Part shown: positions 1 through 7,452 of the stretch, in pieces
How the letters are laid out: the number at the start of each line of letters is the position of its first letter
Position numbering within the stretch: the first letter of the stretch is position 1
NCBI GenBank assembly: GCA_017476085.1
Contig: JAFVEJ010000192.1
Coordinates: 1 to 17,686 of the forward strand
Length of the DNA stretch: 17,686 bases
Reading direction: 5' to 3'
Source of the DNA: Alphaproteobacteria bacterium
Lineage (GTDB): Bacteria > Pseudomonadota > Alphaproteobacteria > RF32 > CAG-977
The notes under the pieces: model-generated
The model's input: the letters and a program-made list of their open reading frames with translations, nothing else
The model's database searches: none
Told to the model about the DNA's origin: nothing
Translations under genes and position numbers: made by a program

Positions 1-63
1 ACCTTTACCAGTCAAAAACGACAACAACGATTCAAACAAATCCTTTTTTATAAGTAAAACCGC

Positions 64-798
64 TTAAATCATTGCCATTCCGCCGTTAACGTTAATCGTC
101 TGACCGGTCATATAAGACGCTTCATCGCTGGCCAGGAAAACAACGGCGTTTGCAACATCTTCCGGCAGCCCCAAGCGAGCCATCGGAATATTGCGCGCCA
201 GTTTTTCCTTTGCTTCCTCGGGCAAAGCGTCCGTCATCGCGGTCTTGATAAAGCCCGGCGCGACGCAATTCGCCGTAATTCCTCTGGAAGCGACTTCCGC
301 AGCCAGGCATTTCGTCATTGCGATCATGCCCGCTTTGGAAGCGGAATAGTTCGCCTGTCCCGGATTACCCGTCACACCGACGATTGAAGCCATGGAAACA
401 ATGCGGCCGTAACGACGTTTCATCATTCCCCGAATGGCTGCGCGCGCCAAGCGAAAACCGGCGGTCAGGTTCACATTTAAGACCAAATTCCAATCTTCGT
501 CTTTCATTCGCATAAACAGATTGTCTTTGGTCAATCCGGCGTTGTTGACCAGAATGTCAATTGCACCGGCCGCTTTTTCCGCTTTGGCGACCAGCGCGTC
601 AATATCGGCCGGATCACCCAAATTGCAGGCAAAAGCGAAAACTCTTTCTTTTAATTCGGCGGCAAATTCGTCAAGCGTTTCCTGACGCATATCCGTTAAA
701 ATAACAGTCGCCCCCGCTTCGTGCAGTTTTTTCACGATAACGCGGCCGATTCCGCCGGTTGCTCCGGTGACCAGAGCGCATTTTCCTGTAAAGTCCAT
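64..798 (-). CDS. fabG: 3-oxoacyl-[acyl-carrier-protein] reductase FabG
   Basis: This is the cytosolic NADPH-dependent reductase that converts 3-oxoacyl-ACP to 3-hydroxyacyl-ACP in each round of type II fatty-acid elongation. It is a 244-aa short-chain dehydrogenase with the full family signature. The cofactor loop TGATGGIG is at residues 11-18, NNAG at 85-88, and the catalytic set is N110, S138, Y151 and K155, matching the E. coli FabG positions almost exactly. The C-terminus reads MTGQTINVNGGM, as is typical of FabG. The ATG at 798 is preceded on the minus strand by a GAGGT ribosome-binding site. It lies 32 bp downstream of fabD and is probably co-transcribed with it. In many proteobacteria acpP follows, but only 63 bp remain before the window edge and nothing coding is visible there. 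I am confident of the assignment. Confidence 0.96.
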   Translation of the reverse strand: MDFTGKCALVTGATGGIGRVIVKKLHEAGATVILTDMRQETLDEFAAELKERVFAFACNLGDPADIDALVAKAEKAAGAIDILVNNAGLTKDNLFMRMKDEDWNLVLNVNLTAGFRLARAAIRGMMKRRYGRIVSMASIVGVTGNPGQANYSASKAGMIAMTKCLAAEVASRGITANCVAPGFIKTAMTDALPEEAKEKLARNIPMARLGLPEDVANAVVFLASDEASYMTGQTINVNGGMAMI

Positions 799-830
799 TT
801 TCTTAACCTCAAAAGTTGATCTGAGTTACT

Positions 831-1772
831 CTAAAGCGTTTTTAAAAAATCTTCAATATCCTGCGGCGTGTTCAAAGCGATCCCCTTTAGTTCAGGATGA
901 ATCCGTTTGGCCATACCGGTCAAAACCTTGCCCGCTCCGACTTCCACAAGCGCATCAACGCCGTTTTCCCGGGCGAACAGCATACTTTCACGCCACCGCA
1001 CGGAACCGGTCACTTGTTTTGCCAAAAGATCGCGTATTTCCGCCGGTTCCGAGACGGGCCGCGCCGTCACGTTTGCAATGACCGGCAAACGGGGAACCTT
1101 TATTTCCGTGCCGGCCAACGCCTGCGCCATCACATCGGCGGCCGGCTGCATCAAAGGACTGTGAAACGGCGCGCTGACGGCCAATTTGACTGCCCGCTTG
1201 ATTCCTTTTTTTTCGGCAATTTCCACCGCACGGTCGATCGCCGCCATTGTGCCGCTTAATACGACCTGCCCCGGCGCATTATCATTTGCCGCAACGCAAA
1301 CATCGTTTTGCGACGCTTCTTTAGCAATTTCCTGCGCCTGTTCCAAATCCGCGCCGATCAAAGCCGCCATACCGCCCTGTCCGACGGGAACGGCCTGCTG
1401 CATTGCTTTGCCGCGTGTGCGGAGCAATTTCGCGGTCGTCGTGACATCAAAAGCGCCGGCGGCACATAAAGCCGAGTATTCGCCCAAAGAATGCCCCGCC
1501 GCATATTTGAACGTTTTTGAAAGGGAAATTTTTCCTTCCTGCTGCAGCACGCGAACAACGGCCATACTAACCGCCATCAACGCCGGTTGAGCATTTTCGG
1601 TCAGAAGCAAATCTTCCGCAGGTCCTTCAAATATTTTTTTGCTGAGGTTTTCGGACAGAGCGTCATCAACTTCCAAAAATACTTCCTTAGCGACCGTAAA
1701 AGCGTCCGCCAATTCTTTTCCCATGCCGACCGCCTGCGATCCCTGACCGGGAAAAACAATTGCCTGAGTCAT
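831..1772 (-). CDS. fabD: Malonyl-CoA:ACP transacylase FabD
   Basis: FabD moves malonyl groups from CoA to acyl-carrier protein, supplying the extender unit for fatty-acid synthesis. The protein has 313 residues, the usual length. It opens with the conserved FPGQGSQ motif (residues 7-13). It has the nucleophile elbow GHSLGEYSAL with catalytic Ser95, the carboxylate-binding Arg120, and His204 in the APFHSP motif. I chose the ATG at 1772 over an in-frame start 36 bp upstream because a strong GGAGG ribosome-binding site sits 8-9 bases before it and the protein then begins directly at the conserved MTQAIVFPGQ. It is first of the fabD-fabG pair. Its promoter must lie in the gap shared with the divergent SRP RNA gene. 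Confidence 0.96.
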   Translation of the reverse strand: MTQAIVFPGQGSQAVGMGKELADAFTVAKEVFLEVDDALSENLSKKIFEGPAEDLLLTENAQPALMAVSMAVVRVLQQEGKISLSKTFKYAAGHSLGEYSALCAAGAFDVTTTAKLLRTRGKAMQQAVPVGQGGMAALIGADLEQAQEIAKEASQNDVCVAANDNAPGQVVLSGTMAAIDRAVEIAEKKGIKRAVKLAVSAPFHSPLMQPAADVMAQALAGTEIKVPRLPVIANVTARPVSEPAEIRDLLAKQVTGSVRWRESMLFARENGVDALVEVGAGKVLTGMAKRIHPELKGIALNTPQDIEDFLKTL

Positions 1773-1906
1773 AAAGATTCCTCCATTAAGAAACGACAAA
1801 TTATGCACAGCAAAAACATAAAATCGTCTTTTGTCAAGCGTTGTTCAAAAAACCGGCAGAAAACAACGATTTTTTAACTATTTTTCAAAACAGGACAAAG
1901 TTCTGC

Positions 1907-1936
1907 TTGCACTTAAAACAAAAATATCCCTAAATA
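1907..1936 (+). promoter_or_regulatory. Putative sigma-70-type promoter of ffs
   Basis: A -35-like TTGCAC (1907-1912) and a -10-like TAAATA (1931-1936) are separated by 18 bp. They end about 5-7 bases before the apparent 5' end of the SRP RNA, which is the spacing expected for its transcription start. The call rests on sequence match and position only. Confidence 0.5.
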
Positions 1937-1940
1937 GAGA

Positions 1941-2036
1941 ACGGAAGCCGGCGCGGACGTTCTGGCCGCCAATCCGGTCAGGTTCGGAAGAAAGCAGCCG
2001 TAACGGTTTAAGGCGGGTCGCTGTCCGGTTTCCTTT
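1941..2036 (+). ncRNA. ffs: Bacterial small signal recognition particle RNA (4.5S RNA)
   Basis: This RNA binds the Ffh protein and targets ribosomes making membrane proteins to the translocon. The diagnostic Ffh-binding apical hairpin is present: GGTCAGGTTCGGAAGAAAGC followed by AGCCGTAACG, with the GGAA-type tetraloop and the asymmetric internal loop of the SRP family. The flanks pair to extend the rod (GGCCGCC with GGCGGGTC, and GCCGG near the start with CCGG near the end). A T-rich run at 2033-2046 follows the closing stem and would act as the terminator. The exact ends are estimated. Placement directly upstream of dnaX-ybaB-recR matches the arrangement known in Bacillus subtilis and other bacteria. 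An open frame that crosses this RNA in phase with dnaX is fortuitous. Confidence 0.93.
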
Positions 2037-2064
2037 TTTATTTTTTAATACCGCTCGAATAATC

Positions 2065-3804
2065 ATGAACGACAAAACAGAATACCGCGTCTTGGCCCGC
2101 AAATATCGTCCGACAACTTTTGCCGATCTGGTCGGACAGGAAGCTTTGGTGCGCACGCTGAAAAACGCCATAGAAACGAACCGCATTGCTCAAGCCTATA
2201 TTCTGACCGGCATTCGCGGCATCGGAAAAACGACTTCTGCCCGCATTATCGCCAGAGCGCTGAACTGCATCGGTCCGGACGGCAAAGGCGGTATGACGAC
2301 CGAACCCTGCGGCGTCTGCGAACACTGCCGCGCCATTGCCGAAGACCGTCATGTTGACGTGATCGAAATCGACGCGGCCAGCAACACCGGCGTCGCCAAC
2401 GTGCGCGAAATTATTGAAACCACCCGATACAATCCGACTTCCGCACGGTTCAAAATTTATATTATTGACGAAGTGCATATGTTGTCCACCGCGGCTTTCA
2501 ACGCTTTGTTGAAGACATTGGAAGAGCCCCCCGAACGCGTTAAATTCATTTTTGCGACGACGGAAATCCGAAAAGTGCCGACAACCGTTCTTTCCCGCTG
2601 CCAACGTTTTGATCTGCGGCGCGTCGAACCGGAATTGTTGACAACGCATTTTAAAAACATTGTTGCCAAAGAAAACGTTTCCGCCGAAGAGGAAGCTTTA
2701 AAACTGATCGCCCGCGCCGCGGACGGATCCGTGCGGGACGGATTGTCTTTGTTGGATCAGGCGATTGCGCATGGCGGCGGCACCGTTACGGCCGAATTTG
2801 TCCGCGCGATGATCGGATTGGCCGATCGCGCCGCCATCGTTGACTTATATGAACAATTAATGAGCGGCGATATTAAAGCGGCACTTGATTCTTTTGCCCG
2901 TCAATACGCTTCCGGCGCCGATCCCGTCGTTGTTTTGCAGGATTTGCTGGAATTGACACATTGGCTGACGCGCGTAAAAATAGCGCCCGAATTAGCCGAA
3001 GACGGTTCCATGGCTGCGGAAGAATGCAAGCGCTGTACCGATATGGCTCAAAAACTGCCGATGTCCGTTCTGACCAGAACATGGCAAATGTTGCTGAAAG
3101 GGATTGATGAAACACTTAAAGCGCCTTCGGAAAAGCAAGCCGCCGAAATGGTTTTGATCCGTTTGGCCTATGCATCGGAGCTGCCGACTCCGGGAGATTT
3201 AATCAAAGAATTAACATCCGGAAATTCTTTTTCGGCGTCCTCTCCCACCGTTCCGACCGCCTCTGCTCTGCCGAGGTCTCCCGTCCAAAGCGACTGGAGC
3301 GGAATACGCGTTCAGGGAAATACGGCTCCTGCCCTGCAAATTCAGCCTCAATCACAGGAAAACGTTGTTTTTAATTCTTTAGCAGACGTTGTTGCCTACG
3401 CTTACAAACAAAACGACATGATGTTCGCTTATAATACCGAGCGCTATGTCAGCCTTGTTTCGTTTGAGCAGGGAAAAATCGAGTTCTTTCCTCTGGAAAA
3501 CACGCCTCACAATCTAGCGGGCGATATGGTTGAACGTCTGCGTCGCTGGACGGGAAAACAATGGGTCGTTTCCGTCGTCAGTCAACAAGGCGGCCAGACA
3601 CTTTTGCAGCAAGCCCGAATCAATGCGGAAAATCTGCGTCGGACAATGCTTCAAAATCCTTTTGTTTCCGCTGTCTTGAAGGCTTTTCCGACAGCCAAAA
3701 TAGAAACAATCCGACCGCAGAAAGGCATTGAGAATGAAACAACAGCCGTTACGGAAACAAACCTTTCTTTGAATACGGAAAATGACGAAGAGGAGGAAGA
3801 ATGA
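2065..3804 (+). CDS. dnaX: DNA polymerase III subunit tau/gamma
   Basis: DnaX is the ATPase of the clamp loader and holds the replicative polymerase together at the fork. The 579-aa protein starts MNDKTEYRVLARKYRP, the conserved N-terminus. An AAA+ module follows, with Walker A GIRGIGKTT near residues 46-54, a zinc-binding cysteine cluster near 71-90, Walker B IIDEVH, and the SRC arginine-finger motif (LSRCQRF). The last 250 residues form the variable tau region with a domain of the alphaproteobacterial type, ending in an acidic EEEEE tail. I chose the ATG at 2065 because the reading frame further upstream runs through the SRP RNA. No clear Shine-Dalgarno precedes it. The gene starts 28 bp after ffs and overlaps ybaB by 4 bp. 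I saw no obvious slippery heptamer for making a separate gamma form. Confidence 0.95.
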   Translation: MNDKTEYRVLARKYRPTTFADLVGQEALVRTLKNAIETNRIAQAYILTGIRGIGKTTSARIIARALNCIGPDGKGGMTTEPCGVCEHCRAIAEDRHVDVIEIDAASNTGVANVREIIETTRYNPTSARFKIYIIDEVHMLSTAAFNALLKTLEEPPERVKFIFATTEIRKVPTTVLSRCQRFDLRRVEPELLTTHFKNIVAKENVSAEEEALKLIARAADGSVRDGLSLLDQAIAHGGGTVTAEFVRAMIGLADRAAIVDLYEQLMSGDIKAALDSFARQYASGADPVVVLQDLLELTHWLTRVKIAPELAEDGSMAAEECKRCTDMAQKLPMSVLTRTWQMLLKGIDETLKAPSEKQAAEMVLIRLAYASELPTPGDLIKELTSGNSFSASSPTVPTASALPRSPVQSDWSGIRVQGNTAPALQIQPQSQENVVFNSLADVVAYAYKQNDMMFAYNTERYVSLVSFEQGKIEFFPLENTPHNLAGDMVERLRRWTGKQWVVSVVSQQGGQTLLQQARINAENLRRTMLQNPFVSAVLKAFPTAKIETIRPQKGIENETTAVTETNLSLNTENDEEEEE

Positions 3805-4100
3805 CTGATATCGGTCAAATGCTGCAGCAAATGCAAAATAAATTTATGGCTGAACAGGAAAAGCTGAATCAAAAAGAAATTAACGGTTCGGCCGGCGGGG
3901 GGCTGGTTGAAGTGACGATTACCGGTAAAAACGTTGTAAAACGAGTCAAAATTGATCCTTCTTTGGTTGTTGCGGATGAAACCGCCGTGTTGGAGGATTT
4001 GCTGACCGCGGCTTTTAACGACGCGCTGCGCAAAACCGAAGCCGAAATGGCAAAAGGGGTAGCGGAAATGCTTCCCCCCGGAATGAAATTGCCGTTCTAA
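3801..4100 (+). CDS. ybaB: YbaB/EbfC family nucleoid-associated DNA-binding protein
   Basis: This 99-aa protein belongs to the YbaB/EbfC family of small dimeric DNA-binding proteins. They form a tweezer-like dimer and are thought to act as nucleoid-associated proteins. Visible family marks are the N-terminal helix rich in Gln and Met (MLQQMQNKFMAEQEKL), the central G-G-G-LVEVTITGK strand region, the VKIDPSLV segment, and the C-terminal PPGMKLPF. It overlaps dnaX by ATGA, and its ribosome-binding site (GAGGAGG) lies inside the codons for the acidic tail of DnaX, so translation is probably coupled. The dnaX-ybaB-recR order is widely conserved. The role in recombination or replication is inferred from that linkage. 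Confidence 0.94.
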   Translation: MTDIGQMLQQMQNKFMAEQEKLNQKEINGSAGGGLVEVTITGKNVVKRVKIDPSLVVADETAVLEDLLTAAFNDALRKTEAEMAKGVAEMLPPGMKLPF

Positions 4101-4111
4101 GCCGAGGAATC

Positions 4112-4699
4112 ATGCCGGAAACGGAAATTGACACATTAATTCGGCTGTTTTCGCGTTTGCCGGGCTTCGGAGTGCGATCTGCGCGGCGGACGGTTTTGCA
4201 CTTGATCAAGAAAAAAGAAACACAGCTTGTACCGTTATCCGACGCCATCCAAAAAGTGATCGACAATATACGAATCTGTTCCGTTTGCGGCAATTTGGAT
4301 TCCTGCGATCCCTGCCACATCTGCCAGGATACGCATCGCGATGAAAGCGTTTTATGCATTGTACAGGATGTCGCCGATTTGTGGGCGATCGAACGCAGCA
4401 ACGCCTTTAAAGGACGTTATCATGTGTTAAGCGGATTACTTTCCGCGATTGAAGGTATGGGACCGGAAGAACTGCGCCTGCCTTTTTTGGAACAAAGGAT
4501 CAGAAAAAACAATATTTCCGAATTGATTTTGGCTCTGCCGGCAACGGTTGACGGGCAAACGACCGGTCATTATATCGCGGAACGGTTTAAAAATATGCCT
4601 GTCCGCATTTCTTCTTTAGCGCAAGGGATTCCCGTCGGCGGAGAATTGGATTATCTTGACGACGGCACGATTCAGACCGCCTTGAAAGCCAGGAAATAA
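4112..4699 (+). CDS. recR: Recombination mediator protein RecR
   Basis: RecR works with RecO (and RecF) to load RecA on SSB-coated gaps during recombinational repair. The 195-aa length is typical. Domains run in the usual order: an N-terminal helix-hairpin-helix (LPGFGVRSARR, residues 16-26), a four-cysteine zinc finger (C56, C59, C68, C71), and a Toprim domain from about residue 79 (LCIVQDVADLWAIE, then YHVLSGLLSAIEGMGPEEL). The C-terminal segment has the conserved SSLAQGIPVGGELDYLDDGT. The ATG is preceded by GAGGA. The gene ends 3 bp before the stop codon of the convergent murD, leaving no room for a terminator between them. Confidence 0.96.
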   Translation: MPETEIDTLIRLFSRLPGFGVRSARRTVLHLIKKKETQLVPLSDAIQKVIDNIRICSVCGNLDSCDPCHICQDTHRDESVLCIVQDVADLWAIERSNAFKGRYHVLSGLLSAIEGMGPEELRLPFLEQRIRKNNISELILALPATVDGQTTGHYIAERFKNMPVRISSLAQGIPVGGELDYLDDGTIQTALKARK

Positions 4700-4702
4700 T
4701 CG

Positions 4703-5977
4703 TTACTCCAATTCGTTGACATACTTGGCGAAAGCCTGTCCGCGCTCCTCAAAATTTTTATAAACGCCATAGCTTGGTGCCGCGGGAGAAAGCAAAACGA
4801 TATCCCCGAAGCGCGCCATAGAAACCGCTTTTGCAACGGCATCCTGCATATTTCTGACCAAAACAGCTTCTCCGCCCGCTTCTGACACGGCTTCGGCCAA
4901 ACGAACACCCGTTTGCGGCAAAGCAATTACTTTCGTTCCGGCTTTTGCAACAAAAGAAGCCAGTTTCGTATAATCCTGTTCGCGGTCAAATCCGCCGGCA
5001 ATCAAAATAATGCGCGAATAACCGAACGATTTCATTGCCGCGATCGCCGTTTCCGGCGTGGTGGAAATGCTGTCATCCACATACGTTACGCCGTTTTTAA
5101 TTGCTACGTTCTGCAAACGATGCGGCAGCGGTTTAAAACTTTTCAACGCCTCTTCACAAAGAAACAAATCGCCGCCGGCCTGTTCGACTACCGTCAATGC
5201 GGCACAAACATTCACCAAATTATGTTCGCCCCTTAACGGAACGGCATTCGTTTTAAACAGTTTTTGCGTTCCTTTATAGAAATAATCCCCCAGCACATGA
5301 ATGGTATCCAACGCATCAAAATAAATCGCATTTTTGGGATCCTTTGCATACATTGCCGTTAATGCGTCATGAGAATTTAAAATAGCAACCTGTTCGGGAT
5401 TGCGGTGTTCCAGAATATTTAATTTGTCATGAAAATACTGTTCATGCGTTTTATGCCAATCAATATGTTCCGGATAAAGATTCAAAACAACGGATATATC
5501 AAAACCATACTGCAAATCGGCGCATTGATAGCTGGACATTTCAACAACGACCACTTCATAGTCTTCCAAATGATTTGCATAAGCGATCGCGGGATCGCCG
5601 ATATTGCCGCACAACGCCACGCGGTTTCCCTGTGCCCGCAGCAAATGCGCCACCAAAGCCGATGTTGTTGATTTTCCTTTTGTTCCCGTAATACCGATCA
5701 GCAGAGGACGAAAATCCGGCTGCAGCAAGGCAGCCTCCATAAACAAATTCGTGCCCGTCGTAAAAACAGCGCCGTATTGTCTGGCTGTTCTGAAATCATT
5801 GCGGTACACGCTGATTCCCGGAGATCTGACAATAATGCCGGAAAAAGGAATCGGTTCCGGATCCTCGACAACGGTCACGGTACAATTGCGGCCTTCCAGA
5901 AAAACCGTTGCCGCGCGGCCCTCAATGCCGTTTCCCCAAACCGTAACCGGTCTGTTTCTTAAACCTTCCAATAACAT
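4703..5977 (-). CDS. murD2: MurD-type ligase, probably UDP-MurNAc-L-alanine--L-glutamate ligase (MurD2)
   Basis: This cytosolic ATP-dependent Mur ligase (424 aa) adds glutamate to UDP-MurNAc-L-alanine. Visible parts are an N-terminal nucleotide-sugar domain (VWGNGIEGRA, residues 13-22; VRSPGI, 50-55), the ATP loop GTKGKST (98-104), a central domain with EMSSYQ (146-151) and NLYPEHIDWH (166-175), the probable carbamylated Lys185 in DKLNIL, and a C-terminal domain with DDSISTTPETA and LSPAAPSYG. The ATP loop reads GTKGKST rather than the common MurD GTNGKST or GSNGKST. Its direct partner is a MurL-like epimerase, so the substrate is probably L-Glu (MurD2) rather than D-Glu; that specificity is inferred. 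The next in-frame ATG is 80 codons in and would delete the first domain, so the start at 5977, inside murL, is firm. If the pairing with MurL is misread, this is ordinary MurD. Confidence 0.88.
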   Translation of the reverse strand: MLLEGLRNRPVTVWGNGIEGRAATVFLEGRNCTVTVVEDPEPIPFSGIIVRSPGISVYRNDFRTARQYGAVFTTGTNLFMEAALLQPDFRPLLIGITGTKGKSTTSALVAHLLRAQGNRVALCGNIGDPAIAYANHLEDYEVVVVEMSSYQCADLQYGFDISVVLNLYPEHIDWHKTHEQYFHDKLNILEHRNPEQVAILNSHDALTAMYAKDPKNAIYFDALDTIHVLGDYFYKGTQKLFKTNAVPLRGEHNLVNVCAALTVVEQAGGDLFLCEEALKSFKPLPHRLQNVAIKNGVTYVDDSISTTPETAIAAMKSFGYSRIILIAGGFDREQDYTKLASFVAKAGTKVIALPQTGVRLAEAVSEAGGEAVLVRNMQDAVAKAVSMARFGDIVLLSPAAPSYGVYKNFEERGQAFAKYVNELE

Positions 5978-7313
5978 TTTCGTAATCCTTCGGTATCAAA
6001 TGTTTATCCGTCAAAGAAAACACTTTTTCGTACAAAATATCTTTCCGGTCTGCATATTTCTGCAAAACCCGTTCTTTTAAAATACGACAAACCGCGTCCT
6101 GTTGCCACTGATCTTTTTGTATCAGCATCAAAAAAGCTAAAACGGATTCTTCAATTTCTCCGACACATTCGAACGGCTTAAAAGCGGAAAGTCCCAATAA
6201 TTCTTCATATCCTTTGACTTGCGAAAGATCATCCAGCATATTGCGCCCGAAAATTTTGATCAATCGTTCTTTTTCCATAAAAGGCGCCAACGCTAAAAAA
6301 ACAAATCGGCATTTATCACAATCCGCACACCAGCGGTCCAGCCTTTTATTTTCATCCAAACGAAACGCCTTGTTGCAGCTGGTAAAAACAGAATCATATT
6401 TTGTCGTTTGAGCAAATAAAGAAGCGATAGCCAACTCGGACAACGGTCGCAGCAAAGAAAAATAACGAAAATCCGGCAAAACGGAAGAACTCAGCGTACG
6501 AAAAGCCTTTTCAAATTCCAGCGATTTGCTCCATTGATGATTGACAATTCGGCCGTCTTTTTCCGTATTGCCGACATTTGCCGAACGCTCATTAGACAAC
6601 GCAACATCCGAAAAATCGTACAGAACAGCCGCCAACATTAAAATAAACGCGATCACTCCCGTTACGGGAATATGTCCGTTCAGCGTATCCAATTCGGCTT
6701 GTTTTTCATTAAACAGTTTTAATTCCGGAGCCAATTTCCGAGTCACCTGAACAGAATTTAACCCTGATACTTCTATTGTTTCTTTGATCGGACGCGGACA
6801 GCCGACGGAAAACAAAACAGGAGAACATCCTTCCGCTTTCAGCGTTTCAATCGACACAATGGAATCTTTGCCGCCGCCGACGGGCACAACAACTCTTTTT
6901 TTCAAAGGAATCGGCGCAGCTTCCGTTTCGGCTGTTTCGGAAAAAGGAAAATTTATATGAAGAGAAACATCGTTTCTATAGGAAAACTCCCCCAGTCCCG
7001 CCGTATAAAACAAATTAAAAAACGCGGCTTCATCCTTTGTCAAAGAGGAACAGTCCGCTTTGATTTCATCAGGAATATACAGCTTATAATAACTGATGCC
7101 CGCGGCTAAATGCAGCAAACGCAAACATTTCCGCACAGCCTGTCTGCGAGCTTCATCCGTTATATCCGGAGCCTGATCAAATTGAATCGTTTCTTCAAAA
7201 ACGATATCCCCATTGTTAAACGCGTATTTCAAATGAGCCGTTTTTTGAATTTCATCAAAAAAACAATTTGTAAAATGAAAGGTTTTTATTTCTTTGCGAT
7301 GCAAAAAATTCAT
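5922..7313 (-). CDS. murL: UDP-MurNAc-L-Ala-L-Glu epimerase MurL
   Basis: This 463-aa protein matches my recollection of MurL, which inverts the terminal L-Glu of UDP-MurNAc-L-Ala-L-Glu to D-Glu in an ATP-dependent reaction and replaces free D-Glu supply by MurI. Features seen: a phosphate-binding loop VPVGGGKDS (143-151) resembling PP-loop ATPases, LSNERSANVGN (239-249), SLLRPLSELA (286-295), a cysteine cluster WCADCDKCRF (C329, C332, C335), LALAPF, and KPFECVGE (379-386). The ATG at 7313 has AAAGGAG upstream. The gene runs 56 bp into murD, so the two are certainly co-transcribed. Automated pipelines may label this family hypothetical or PP-loop-like. Family membership is recalled from motifs and was not searched. 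Catalytic activity here is untested. Confidence 0.85.
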   Translation of the reverse strand: MNFLHRKEIKTFHFTNCFFDEIQKTAHLKYAFNNGDIVFEETIQFDQAPDITDEARRQAVRKCLRLLHLAAGISYYKLYIPDEIKADCSSLTKDEAAFFNLFYTAGLGEFSYRNDVSLHINFPFSETAETEAAPIPLKKRVVVPVGGGKDSIVSIETLKAEGCSPVLFSVGCPRPIKETIEVSGLNSVQVTRKLAPELKLFNEKQAELDTLNGHIPVTGVIAFILMLAAVLYDFSDVALSNERSANVGNTEKDGRIVNHQWSKSLEFEKAFRTLSSSVLPDFRYFSLLRPLSELAIASLFAQTTKYDSVFTSCNKAFRLDENKRLDRWCADCDKCRFVFLALAPFMEKERLIKIFGRNMLDDLSQVKGYEELLGLSAFKPFECVGEIEESVLAFLMLIQKDQWQQDAVCRILKERVLQKYADRKDILYEKVFSLTDKHLIPKDYENVIGRFKKQTGYGLGKRH

Positions 7314-7344
7314 AAGCCGTTTCTCCTTTCCGGCGATGGAATAA

Positions 7345-7372
7345 AATTAACAGGAGAACGTCTCTTTTTCAA
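7345..7372 (-). promoter_or_regulatory. Candidate promoter for murL-murD
   Basis: On the minus strand, TTGAAA (7372-7367) and TTAATT (7350-7345) are 16 bp apart, 32 bp upstream of the murL start. The 139-bp gap between the divergent murL and the Sel1 gene must hold promoters for both directions. The plus strand also has a TATACT at 7404-7409 without a good -35 box. The call rests on sequence match only. Confidence 0.35.
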
Positions 7373-7452
7373 TCTTTTTACTTTTTTAAAACAAATAACG
7401 GTTTATACTGGAATCTGCATGTAAAAATCCGAAAAAGACATAAGGATAAAAG

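Noticed and set aside
1809..1837. TTGACA on the minus strand as the fabD promoter -35
   Set aside because: The -35 match is perfect, but no convincing -10 box occurs at 16-18 bp (TTTGCT only), so I did not list it as a feature.
1839..1877. CGTTGTT / AACAACG stem followed by a T-run, terminator-like on the plus strand
   Set aside because: The stem is short with a long loop, and no plus-strand gene lies upstream to be terminated. It lies in the fabD/ffs divergent gap and is probably chance.
1831..2064. In-frame upstream extension of dnaX adding 78 residues
   Set aside because: The extension runs through the SRP RNA gene and its promoter and has no conserved sequence. The known DnaX N-terminus begins at 2065.
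2065..3804. Programmed frameshift in dnaX producing a gamma subunit
   Set aside because: I found no clear A-AAA-AAG-type slippery heptamer with a following hairpin at the end of the ATPase region.
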